Assembly: GCA_920105625.2 (NCBI GenBank)
Contig: OV050032.1
Coordinates: 23,767,351-23,831,350 of the forward strand
DNA: 64,000 nt
Source of the DNA: Clusia tigrina
Taxonomy: Eukaryota; Arthropoda; Insecta; Diptera; Clusiidae
Direction: 5' to 3'
Notes under the pieces: generated by a model
The model's database searches: none
Seen by the model: the letters and a program-made list of their open reading frames with translations, nothing else
Told to the model about the DNA's origin: nothing
Program-made: the position numbers and the translations under genes
In this document: piece after piece, positions 12,750-24,700 of the stretch
How positions within the stretch are numbered: the first letter of the stretch is position 1
How the letters are laid out: each line of letters opens with the position of its first letter

Positions 12750-14670
12750 CAACCATGCCTGATATTCCGATACTGTTTCCTTTAATTTATATACTTTTCT
12801 AGAATAAAACTGTGGAGTCAGGACGAAATTGTATGCCATATACTGCCGTAAATTGCATGATTGGAGACTGCTTCGACACCGACGTAAGCTCAATTATTAC
12901 GACTTATTTGATAAGTTTTCTAAAATAAATAATTGATGTAGTCGCCAATTTTATACAATGTTAATTTTTAGTATTCCATTCCGGCTACATGTGAAATTTC
13001 AGCCGAATATGAAAATAATAGGAGTATAGATACTGGGTATGTGAGTGACTGGTTTTTTCAAACTTTTATACTGCTCATCCATTTATCATTTATATATAAT
13101 AAATTCAGTTCGATATTTACATATTTACTAATATTTATCCTTAGCGAGTGATGCTGATAAGACAAATATGCATATACATATATACTATTAGTAGTATTTG
13201 TATTTAGTATTTACTTTTTAGATACTTGGTGCCAGTATTTGACAGTATTTCAATAGTATTTTATGTACGAAGTATTTAAATACTTAACAGCTCTAGTACA
13301 TAAAAATTAGTATAATTGCCCATCAGATATGTATAATGATTATTATAATAATATGTATATAATAGTATTTTCCTTATTCCCCTTCCCTATACACATGTTT
13401 CTTGATTACATGCAACATTTCTCCGCATCACAACCGATTGTTTATAAGCATATGATATAGTCCATTCGATATGCAGGCATGTTTATTGGCACATGTATTC
13501 AACCAAACGACGCAGAAATATACTGACAACGCTTACTCCATAGAATTTCAATTTGCAGAAGTGTGTGTGTGTGTTGTGCGCGTGCGTCAGTGTATCGCGC
13601 CGCGTGTATCTCAATATAATTAAGATAGTTTTTCACTGAGCCAGCCACACATGGCATATACTCTCAGATACATGCACGCACGCAACAAAACAACATGTCG
13701 CAGGTTGAATCGATCGCTCGTTGAATGAATGAAAATTCCCATACACAATTTTCTTGCGGTTCAGTATGTTGAAAAGCGTTGCCGGTAGCGGACGTGAGTG
13801 CACTCAAAGTAGGGAGATAGCAAGCGACCACATGCAATCAGCATATACGCAAAGCACAAATTGTTAACAGTTACAATTCAAATATACTTAAAGTGATATT
13901 TGCAAATTTAATTAACGGTGTTGTTGAAAAAGTTGCTAATTTTAATGTGTTTAATTGTATTTTAAATAATATTAAACGACTAGAAGAACGCTGACATTGA
14001 TCGATGAAATTCAATTCCAAAGATTAATTGCAACTGCAAACTGATACGCCGTACAATCCGCTTGCGAGAAATTGAAATTGAGAATCTTGGTTTCTTTTGC
14101 GTGTGTTTTGTTTGGTAATGTTTGTTTTTGTTTTGGGGAAATCCCTACCAATGCGTACGTTGCAAACAGTCGTTCATTCATGAAAATTGTGAATGAAGTG
14201 GTGCAACTGACGCTAAATAAGTAGTTGGACTTTGTTGTCAATACGATTAACAGAAATAACGTTTCGTGCTGCTGCCAGGATTGAGGGAGCCGCCAGGCAC
14301 AACAAGGAGCAGCAACAGATGTACTGTGCATGCGTTAAGTGACTTTGGCAACTAATCAAAACATCAAATTTGCGTATGAGACCAGAATTTCTTTGTAAAT
14401 AGCAGTTCTGTTTTATTGCTCCTCATAAATACAAGAAAAACAAAACGAAAAACAATTTCACCAAAAATTTACATACATGTAATTCATAGCACGTTCTCAA
14501 TACGAGTGGGTGTGGGTGTCGGTGCTGTTTTTGTGGTGCATCTGTGTAGAGAGTGGTGCCACAATATTGCAAAAGTGCACCTATACTAGGTAAGTGAAAC
14601 TAATTGAATAAAAGATCTTATCTGGAAACCATTAATAAAATGAAAACGACTTTGTGAATACACCCACATA
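12750..14670. other. intergenic, AT-rich
   Basis: No gene recognised. Around 13190-13310 the words AGTATTT and AAGTATTTAAATACTTAACAG recur, resembling subterminal repeats of hAT-type transposons, but no pair of ends could be matched. Confidence 0.35.
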
Positions 14671-14676
14671 AGAACG

Positions 14677-14678
<2 letters not shown>

Positions 14679-14767
<89 letters not shown>
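14679..14767. repeat. compound microsatellite (CA)n(TA)n
   Basis: An uninterrupted CA run of about 50 bases passes directly into a TA run of about 40 bases. The open frame across it on the minus strand is an artefact. Confidence 0.95.
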
Positions 14768-14769
<2 letters not shown>

Positions 14770-16270
14770 TTTCGTCTACACACTCATCGTCAGCATCAAC
14801 TCCAGCTCTTTAGAAAATTATTAATGAATTAATAAATTTGATTATTTAAATTAATAAACGTGTGCACATTTAAACAACTAAACACAAAAAGAAACACCAA
14901 CAAAGCAACATCTTAAAGTTCGAACTTTAGTGCTGAGCTGCGTTTGAGCCGAGTGCACTCACTGCACTTCCTATGAATGAATTTGCTGAATGGATGGCAG
15001 CATACGTAGTGGTTGCATACGGCCCGTTTTATGACTACTACTAGTCTGCCTACTTAAATCTCAAACAACAGCAGCAACAACAAATACTAAAAGCTTCATA
15101 AAACATTTTACATACTAAACTATTCGTACAACAGATCCAGTCGGTCATTCAGCCAGCCAGCCAGCCAACCAACCAACTTTATTTATGGTCAAATCAACAA
15201 ACTCGTAATCCATACAATTCGTTAAGTATGTACGAGCATTGTGAGCATATTTTCATATTCATACGAAAATATCGGGCCTACATGTCTGTGCGAGTGTGAG
15301 TGTGCGTTTGTTGATCGCATCTCAACTATTGAACTGTGCGCAGCGCCACCTACTCGTAAATTCAAGAAAACAAAAAAAAACACAAAGTCCAAAACAAAAA
15401 AAAATCATTTATCTGCGCGCACTCACCGCACTCCCTCCATGCTTCCACCACGTCCACGTTCCGGGCCCGTTCATACCCTGTCCACACTTCCACTGCACGC
15501 CCGTGTTTACTACGAACTTGTATGCATATAGGCGGTGCTGTTGTTGTGGTTGTTGTTGCCGTAGCAGCTTTCGGACCCCAAGGTGCATCATTTAAATTCG
15601 CATTTGGCCTGGCCATATTTCGTCATTAGAAGTGCCCACTTATCTGGTCTCTTTTTCTTTACTTTTTCACGCTGCGCCGCCAATTACCTGAATCTGGCAG
15701 ACATTCTGTCCGCTCCGGTGAGTTGGTTTTTTTTTATTTTTTTATTAAATCCCACCATATAAACTGTTCGTTCGTTCACACCTCGTCCTCATCCTCGACG
15801 TCGTTCCACCTCGATCGATCGATGCACGGTGAACGGCCAGCAAGCAAGCAAGCAAACAAATAGCACACTCGCAGGGGCAGACGGACGGACGAACGGATGT
15901 TGCGCGTTGGCCAAAACGACATCGACGGCTTTTGGTAATACTCTGTTCTTTTTTTCTTCAATTTTGCTAAATTTTTTTCTCGTTTTTTTAATCACTTAAA
16001 GTGTAAATTTGAATGAAATCGCAGCGGCGCGATCGTTGCGATTGTACGAAACTTGCTGGTGGTGAATGGGACGCATTTTCATTCATAATTTCGAACTGAC
16101 TGCCTCTTGGAGAGGTAGCAGGCGGTATCTCTCATTTCAACGTTTCGCAGTGGTGTAGTCTTGTGGCGTGAGAGCTGATTGAATATTGCCATGTGCCAGT
16201 TCAGTGATATATGAACGTCCAAGTTACTGGGAGTTTGGAAGAGAAACTGCCTCTACTTGAAGTTGGAGTT
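14770..16270. other. intergenic, nothing recognised
   Basis: Contains short CCAG/CCAA runs (15150-15178) and GC-richer DNA at 15290-15600, where overlapping frames are open on both strands without any motif. I see no supportable gene. Confidence 0.35.
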
Positions 16271-16279
16271 TAGTTAGTT

Positions 16280-16377
16280 CTTGAAATAGTTTCTATAGTT
16301 TCTAATTTTGTCCTCCTTGAAATAGTTTCTAATTTTATCCTCCTTGAAATAGTTTCTAATTTTAACCTCCTCATCCG
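16280..16377. repeat. 27-bp tandem repeat, about 3 copies
   Basis: The word TTGAAATAGTTTCTA recurs with starts near 16281, 16317 and 16344. The last two units are 27 bases apart. The first is 36 because it carries an extra 9 bases that duplicate part of itself (TAGTTTCTATAGTTTCTA). Confidence 0.85.
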
Positions 16378-16379
16378 GA

Positions 16380-18505
16380 ACCCCTCCCAATTGGAATCAA
16401 AGATATTGAGATTAATTATTAAACTTCAATTAAATAACGGATTTTTAAACTAACGAAAGAAAAAGCGTTTTTCGTGGCCTGTACAAAGTCTATAACAACA
16501 TTACATAAGCATTATAGCAGCTAGTAGTCTCTTGCAATGTTTGAGTAAAGCTTTTATAAAGTTTTCTAAACTTTATAATTAAAATCACTCAATTGGCGCT
16601 ACAAAAACTTCATTGACAATTTTTAAAGACTTCTAGCAAAGAGTATACATATATAGAGCTCGCATGACGAACGAAGTTATTGTTGCAAAAATTTGGTTCG
16701 AGGGTTTTCTAGTAAGCCCCTTGCACACAAATTGCATCTCGCTTCCCCTTGCCGATGATCACCGATTTTTGTGAAATCGCCTTCACTTCCATTACACAAA
16801 ATTTTGAGTTATTCAATCTCTATGTATGTACGAGTATACTCTTTGCTTCTAGTATGTGAAATCTTCGTGCGTTTATAAATATGAAGCATTGTAAGGCCAT
16901 TCAAGTTTCTTATGAAATACTCATACATAACTGAATTCTTCCCAAACAAAAATTGAATACCAACTCAATGCTGTTCTGTACGTTATTCCTAGCATTGGTT
17001 TCGAACTCAAAAGGTTCCTTAATGGGAAGCTCTGCCAAGAATCGAAAATCATTCCGAAATCCCATTATGAGATGATCTCGTTTCGCTAGATTTTGCCCCA
17101 ATTGGTTTTTATGGCAGGCAAAATTTTGATTCGGTCTCTTAACGGTTCTTTTTTCATAAACTATTCGACTTGGTAACTCTTTTAAATGTGAGTCAATTTT
17201 TGAAATCAAGCTAAAATATTGTGTGCCGCAAACTTTGGCAAATCACCATAGAAATACTTTCCAATTGTGTAAATTGATTTCCAAAATCAGAGCTCAAATT
17301 GCCGAGTAGTCAAAGTCTACCCAGGCACAGGAAGTGGGGATTTATCCGTCTGCTATTTGAATGATTTTGCGAATTGATCTTGGCCGAAACGACAGACAAG
17401 CATCATTTACTAAATCAGTTGGATGTGGATGGTTTTTTGAGTTCGTTACCGAGCGATGGTCGAACTGGAAGCCATGCGGTTTCAGTAGGATGCCTCAATA
17501 TATGAACCAGACAAGATTCAATTGGGCTACGTCGCTTGTTCATATCATTCAGTCATTTTATTCGTACCCTTGTGTATTACACAAAAGTTCCCAATTTCAT
17601 AAACTTCTGTTGAGTTTCGCTTCGTTGTTCAGAGTTTCCAAAGTTTTCACCACCGTACCGAGGATCCTTGGGCAACTTTGGAAACACTTTTAAGTATTTC
17701 ACATTAAAATTTAGTTTACTCGTAAGCACCAGTTTCGAGACAGGCACTTTTAGTGAATTCCCTGAGCTGCGCTGATTACCATATATTTATATTGGATCTC
17801 ACAGGTCACGACCGACATGGCTCCGCTGGCTCATGGGCTCATATAAATAGATATCTGAAATAGTTTTAGACACACTTCGCGTAAACAAGTGTTAAATAAT
17901 TCGATTTCTCCGCAAACTTTGGTGGCGAAAAGATTTTCAACGATACCAAATGGGCCGTAATCTGACTGAGTTTTCAACCTATTGCTCCCAAATTCATATA
18001 CTTAGAATTTACGAGGAAGTCATCCAGAAACTAGTCTGTAGGAATTCTGTTTTTAGCGTTCATTCTCTGGGAGTACCTGGTTTCCGCAGCACTGATCATC
18101 TTCAACCGTGTACCTGACATTTTTTTCAACACTTTTCCATTGTTTGGAAGATTTGTTATTAATAGAGTAGTTCAATTATGGGAGCTACTCCCACAAACTT
18201 GGATGACAGAGTATGAATTTTTTGGTCGATGATTGCAGTTCATCATAATTTTGAGTAGATTTCACTTGCAATTTCATTGGTATTTAATGCAATCGTCCGA
18301 ATGTTCTCTGCAGTAGGGAATGTGCTGCCAGTGCGCGGTTATCGGGTGAATGTGCCACAAATTGTGTACTCGTAAAACCCCCAAATTTCGAACTTGCATT
18401 CAAAGAGCGACAGAAGCGGGTGCAGTTTCATAGACAATGCCGGTGCAACCATGTCAGACTGTGCTATTATAAGTCGCGTGGCCAGTTAGTATAAGAGAGA
18501 GTGTA
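16380..18505. other. intergenic, nothing recognised
   Basis: Short frames only (longest 110 codons at 17361-17693, with no motif). Nothing else seen. Confidence 0.35.

Positions 18506-18509
<4 letters not shown>

Positions 18510-18574
<65 letters not shown>
18510..18574. repeat. compound microsatellite (TA)n(TG)n
   Basis: A TA run of about 42 bases is followed directly by a TG run of about 22 bases. Confidence 0.95.
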
Positions 18575-18920
18575 ATGGGGTGTGTGTAAATTAGATTAGT
18601 TTGGATTGGCTTGGAGACTGGATTGGCATCGTAGTCAAGTCGTTTCTCGCCCATTAGGTTTAAAACGTTTAAACAAGTAGCTGGCCGTAGTGGGTTCATT
18701 TGCGTGGGTTCTAAAATATCTTAATAAGGTTTAATTTCGGTATATGCCACGATTCTTTTGAATAGTTCCGAAAGATCCGCTGACACACGGCTTACTAAAA
18801 TCCACGAGCTGCATCTTGGGCATAGATGTGTGTGTGCTTTTTTCACTATGGTGTGTTTATGTTAATGACATTGCATTCGTGGCATTGGTTGTTGTTAGGA
18901 TTGTGGTTACATGTATTGTT

Positions 18921-18961
18921 GTTGTTGGCGTTGTTGTTGTTGTTGTTATTATTATTATTGT
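18921..18961. repeat. GTT/ATT trinucleotide tract
   Basis: GTTGTTGTT passing into ATTATTATT. It accounts for the leucine-rich open frame seen here on the plus strand. Confidence 0.85.
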
Positions 18962-19510
18962 CATTTAAATCGCTCAACCGTATTGTCGCCAGCAATTTTG
19001 TATTAATTTCCAACAAAAACACAAATGCACATCTGATATCTCCAATTTAAAGGCGCTGTGAGTGCACTAAAAAATTGTTTGTTTCTGCGTATGTGTGTGT
19101 GGTGTGTGAACGCATTTTCATGGTGCCACTGGTGGCTGAGAGTGATGTTGACGATGTCATATTTGCGTCATTTCATTCTTTACATATGCTTGTTTCTTTT
19201 TATTAGGTAATATATGGGAAGGGAATGAGTTTGACACTTATATGACATAGTGTGAACGCTGCACAATTTTACTTTGCCATTTATTGCTACCTTTGTTTTT
19301 CATAGTCGTTTTATTCCCAGCAATAAGGTAGTATTCTGATGGTTTAGACATGGACAATGGACTTAGACAGCTGGAATTTCTCCACAAATGAAAAAATACA
19401 AAAATTAAATGTACTTCTCCAGGTGGTAAAACTTCACTACCAGATCTGGAAATCTCAATGGAAACTGCAGTGCTTTGATGATATTTTGAAAAATCAGATA
19501 TCAAATTTGT

Positions 19511-19602
19511 TTCTCTATCTCGCTGTCTCTTTCTTTGTTTCTCTCTCTCTCTCTCTCTATCTCTGTATCTCCCTTTCTCTCTCTTCCTCTCTCTTTCTCT
19601 CA
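19511..19602. repeat. CT-rich (pyrimidine) simple repeat
   Basis: About 90 bases of almost pure TCTC with scattered interruptions. It explains the 173-codon minus-strand frame rich in Arg/Glu over 19238-19759, which is not a gene. Confidence 0.9.
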
Positions 19603-19609
19603 CAAGCTC

Positions 19610-20660
19610 CATATTTACAGTACCTGGTGCAGTAATTCCACTATGGTATATACCAAGATGTATTAACTGAGGTAACTGAGTCTCCTGAATAATTTCGCTA
19701 TATATCAAGTCATATATATCATTGTAAATAGCAACAACTAAACGGAAATGAGAAAGCATCCCAGACGGAAACTGCGTGTATGAATATTAGGACATTGATG
19801 CTTATCTCCAAAGTTTTTCTGAAAATATTCGTTACCAATCAAACTACGAAAGGAGCGTTATTTTTATGCTGTGTCTGTTGAGAGCAGAGAACACAGAGAA
19901 AGTAAACTCTTTTTCGCTGCCAGCGTCCGTAGCGGACACACCACGCTTTTGAGTGGATTCAACACGATTTTCAGTGGATTCATGTACAACGTCCATCTGC
20001 TTTATTTCGCTGCTTTGTCGTTTGAAGTTTAAGTTTCTTTACTCTGCATACTCTGGTTGAGAGTACTGGGTATCTATTGCCGACGAGGTACTTTCGGTGA
20101 AGAGGAGAATATAGGATATCGTTTTTGGAGCTTCTTACGTTTATCACATCCATCTACACACACATGTTTCGTTTCTTCAACTCTTCCTTTTGATGTCAGA
20201 TTATAGTTCATTATTATAACTGTTACAACCATATTTACGTCAGAATGAAGTCCATTGTCAGCTAGCAGAAAAATATCATTGTTCTCTCTAACTCTAGATT
20301 TCCTTTTCTTCAGTCATATGCCATTGCAAGGATTCAACAAGTCACCCCGTGGTAGGTGTTTTAAAGGATTTTAGTCATAGAGCTAAAGTTGAATGATATT
20401 ATGTCAGCTTAGCTTATGCTCGGTCTTCATTTGACTTGAATGTCATTTCACTCCATATAGAAAGGCAATTGGCATAACATCATACCAATAAAAATACAAC
20501 TTGAGTGGTTGCGAGAAACACAGAGCTCTGGCAACTTCTTTATCTCCCTCTCCCTCTTTTTCTGTGTAACGTTATGTTCAATCCTCTTCTGGCATTTCAC
20601 TGCGCATAAAAGGAAACGTCATACAAGCAAAAATAAAGGTTGAGGAAGGCCTCTGACCTC
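19610..20660. other. intergenic, nothing recognised
   Basis: No frame of note. Ordinary intergenic sequence with scattered CT-rich words. Confidence 0.35.
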
Positions 20661-20690
20661 TCTTTCTCTCTCTCTCTCTTTCTCTCTCTT
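20661..20690. repeat. CT microsatellite next to SINE copy 4
   Basis: A (CT)n run ends where the SINE's trinucleotide tail begins. The SINE may have inserted at or beside it (inference). Confidence 0.8.
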
Positions 20691-20900
20691 TATTATTATT
20701 ATTATTATAACTACTATTATTATACCTAACACCATAATTAATTATGACTGCAAGGGGCTGGGGAATGAGTACTGGCTACTGAGGCTTTCGACTCGAAGAG
20801 AAAATATTGTTTTAGGAAGAAGCATTTTTGAGACCAAGCCCGGGGCGGATTGAACCCGCGACCCTCTGAGTGTGAGTCTTGCATGCTTACCATTAGACAA
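20691..20900 (-). repeat. tRNA-derived SINE, copy 4
   Basis: The minus-strand head has TCTAATGGTAAGCATGCAAG and a B box damaged by a small deletion (GGGTTCAATCCGCC). The body includes the TTCGAGTCGAAAGCC segment shared with copy 5. The tail is ATT trinucleotides at 20691-20720. The 5' end is shorter than in copies 1, 5 and 6. Confidence 0.8.
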
Positions 20901-20904
20901 GACT

Positions 20905-21753
20905 TGAAAGATCACTGTGTACAGAACGTCAATTTACATAGTATCACTCCAGCAAAAGCACCGGTTGAAAATTTGAGAGAGGGGCAGATAATTCTGGTTA
21001 CACTTGTCTGAGGTTGAGTCATTAAATTAGAAAAAATTCAGCATCTTACGTCTGCTAAATGGTCTTAAATCAGAAATTGGCCTCGGTGGCAAATTTGGTT
21101 CATTGATCGATTTGCAAATAATCCCTTCGGTATCACGCTCACTGGTCGTTGGTTACAGTCTGTTCGAACAACACGTACAGCTACGCCTCAGCGCGTACAT
21201 ATGCGTCTTCCAAGGTTAGGGCAGGCATTTCCATTCGTCAGATAAAAGACAGTGTCTCTCTCTCGTGTGTACTTTTAGTTGTTGACATTGTTGTCGGATG
21301 TATGGCGAAATTATCCTGGTTAGTCTACTGTCCTGCTACCAGCTACCTCTCCCTCTTGGAATATTTGATTGAAACTGGTCTGTGCTTTGTCCGACATCTG
21401 AAAGAGTATTTTCCAATGGCCTCCTATTAATTCGATGGGTCCCACTCGGTCATGAGTTTTTATGAGTGTAGTCCGCTTACTGAATGCCGCCTGTTTTCGT
21501 ACTTGATTAAGGCTATTAATGCATCTGATAGTGATCGAATGATCGAAGTGACTGCGTGCTTCAGACAGCCAACGAGCGCCGAATTGGTTGGGAGTTCTTT
21601 TATGGAGACGAAGTTAGCTTCATTCAAGACGAAGTTGGCTGCATTGGAGACGAAGTTGACTGCAAAAACACCAACAAAAAAGGAATTCGTTTTGATAAAT
21701 GTGCTGATGGTGCTAATCTTGAAGCTTGTAATTGGCGCTGGTGTTGTTTTTCG

Positions 21754-21792
<39 letters not shown>

Positions 21793-24700
21793 CATATATG
21801 GCTCATTAAACGATGCTTTATTAGAACGACAAACGATTTTGAATTTTGATTTGATGGTAATATTTGGCGACATGCGTTTAGGAATTATGAGTAATCGTTT
21901 AAATGTTTCTTAACTGGATTTGATATGCGCCACATGGAGGTCATATGCATACACGAGTGGGTAATCTTGGCTGGCACCGACTGCTTTGAGTATAAACTAT
22001 GATACACACGTTTGATATATTTTTGCCTGTGCTCTTTATGTGCTTCATTTAGTGCGTGATATCATTATTTTTATGACATTTTTTTATACATACTTATTTA
22101 TATAAGTATGTATATATATTTAAACTTATACATACAAACGTGTATTTTATTTAAATATTTTGCTCATTTCTATTTTTACTCAAATCTGAAGATGCCACTG
22201 ATAAGACATGAGCGCTTGGTACGCTGGAAATATACACAACGGTGGGATTTTGTTGGGAAATTCCTCGAAAGATAAATATGAAAATATTTCGTAATTCTTC
22301 AATTCTTTGATTACAAAATGCAATTATTTAAACGTGAACGCTTTTATTTGCACCATAGCTGGCACACTTGCTGTGCACGAGGATGGAGCAACTGCATCCG
22401 ATTATATTTTATCTATGCTATGCATGGCAATGCTTGATGCCCCCTTGAAAGTGGATACATGTGTAAATGGGCATTCATCTATCAGCGTGACATCATGCCA
22501 CAAATTATGACAAGCCCAGCCAGCGCAACGCAATTCGTATTCGAAAGTATCAAATGTCTACGCCGATTGCCAACAGTAGTGATAAATGCCCATAAATATG
22601 GTCTTAACGTGACGTGAACGATTACAAGTAAGCCACATTACGAGATGCGATACGTACCAGTACGACTGCCGCCGGGAGCAACGTTTTACAGCTTCGCTGG
22701 CAAGCAAAGGCCTCGACATTGTCAGCGATTTTTATGATCTGAAAACAGAAAACGGAACACACACCAACTTGCACCGAAACACCACGCACTCAAAGTGCAG
22801 TTTATGCGAGATAGGTTAAGGGAAATCTGTGGAAACCCAACACCGCGTACGCCCATGTGTCCGTGGCTGCTGGAAAGAAGCAACAAAGACATGGATATGC
22901 CGACAGACACAGAGACGTACGCGGAGACAGACAGGCCGCGGTGATACGCATGCGTGTTGAAAGGCGCATTTATCTTACGCTGTTTATCCCGCTTGAAGCT
23001 TGTAGGCTGGAATTATTTACAAGCGTTAAATTAGCGTAAACTCCGAGGTGTTTGTGGGTATACTGCTTTATGCCTGACGGGGAACTGAAATCAGTTTTGT
23101 TGTTGCTGCTTTCTAAAGATTCGTAGTTCAATGCGAATTTATCGCATTACTGCCTAGATTTAGTTTTCTATTTCTCTATACTCGTATTGTTTATTTTTTG
23201 AGCTACGAGTACAAACGAATGATTCGTATGAGCAGAAGAGAAGGCTCTACGATCTCAGTGCTTCTGGCTTATGAGCCCCTCCTAGTTCGGACAATAATTT
23301 ATTGTTACAATCTTTGCCGATATTTTTGATAGATTTTTTCACCAGTACCACTCAGCTAAGTAACGACATCTGGTTGTAATAACACTATCACTGTAACACA
23401 GCACTCCTCTAAGTCACATACCCACACTCTACACATATCGGCCTTGGCTATATCCTTAGTTTACAGCTTTTGTTTAACTCTATACTATGCAATATAAACC
23501 AAACGACAATTCGGGCTTAGCTTCTATGTTAACAGTTTGATTTGTACTTCCACAAACGAAGTCTGCGATTCACCTTATCACGATCAATTTATTTTAGTTT
23601 CCTTATACTGCCCATCTCCAAAGGAAACTTTATACGGGAACTCCAGAAAAGCCAGAAGACAAACAATTTTGGGTGTATTCACAACAAAACTACGAGTAGC
23701 ACAGGAATTGCGTTAGAACACAGATTAGCACAGTTATAAGAGAAATTTACTGAAAGTGTTCAGTTTCGATCGAGCATATTATAGATATGGAGATGAAACA
23801 GGAATTATAAATGAAACGAAGTACGAGTATACGCCTCGACTGATTCCAATAAAACAACGCTAGGTGGCTCTTTGGCTTGAATGACAAACAGCTGTTTTTT
23901 CTTTAATCATGAAGAGAAACATAGATAGACATTGGATGCATTCTGGCAACCTATCGGTTTCCTTTCGGGTGAGTAGAACAGCGCACTTGGTTTGTAAATG
24001 TGCCGCTTCAAAAATTTGTCACTTTGTACGTAAACATCTGTTCTCTAAACAACTGTGCTGAGTGTTGAGTACGGTAGCGAAGAAAATTTTCGCTCAAAGA
24101 GATGGCGTCCGCTCGGTCAGCTGGTTCCAAAAAATTTGGGGAGTTCTGATCGTTTGGGTTTCCGATGGGCTGCAAGAACGCAGTCATTTACAAAATATGA
24201 TTTACATCGCCTAATTGCCAACCTTCTTGGCTTTGACGTTGTAATTGAAGAATCGTTGAATCGTCGAGGGTGTTTTTATGTATCATATTCAAAAATATAA
24301 TATAAAATATTGAAATATGATCAAAATTTGTTTTAAATTAGAAATGATTTTGACTGATTTCATTGAATCTAACCATGATTCTTCGAATACTATGTTCCGA
24401 TAGCCGCTTGTGTGAATCATGAAATTCACGAACACGTTTATGAGTTAGGCTGGACAACTATCGGACACACAAAAAAAAAAAAAGAAACAGAGCACCCTCA
24501 TATACACATATTCCTCTTTAGTTGCTGGAAATTTTGTCTTATTTACAGCTTGTGGGTCCTTGACATATACATATCCTGGTCTCATGTACCCGCCTACTTA
24601 TTGTGCCGATTTCTGTGTTTTTCCTTCTTAGGCAGATAGTTGCGCTTCCATGAAAAGACAAAAAGTCGCCCAAACATAACGGTAGTTTATTGGGAGTTGC

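Noticed and set aside
13190..13310. hAT-like subterminal repeats (AAGTATTTAAATACTT)
   Set aside because: AT-rich repeated words only. Neither terminal repeats nor an 8-bp duplication could be identified.
19238..19759. 173-codon minus-strand frame rich in Arg and Glu
   Set aside because: Generated by the CT-rich simple repeat at 19511-19602.
21452..21913. 153-codon plus-strand frame with a poly-Val stretch
   Set aside because: Held open by the GTT microsatellite. The repeated TKLA-like segment is short and no domain is recognised.
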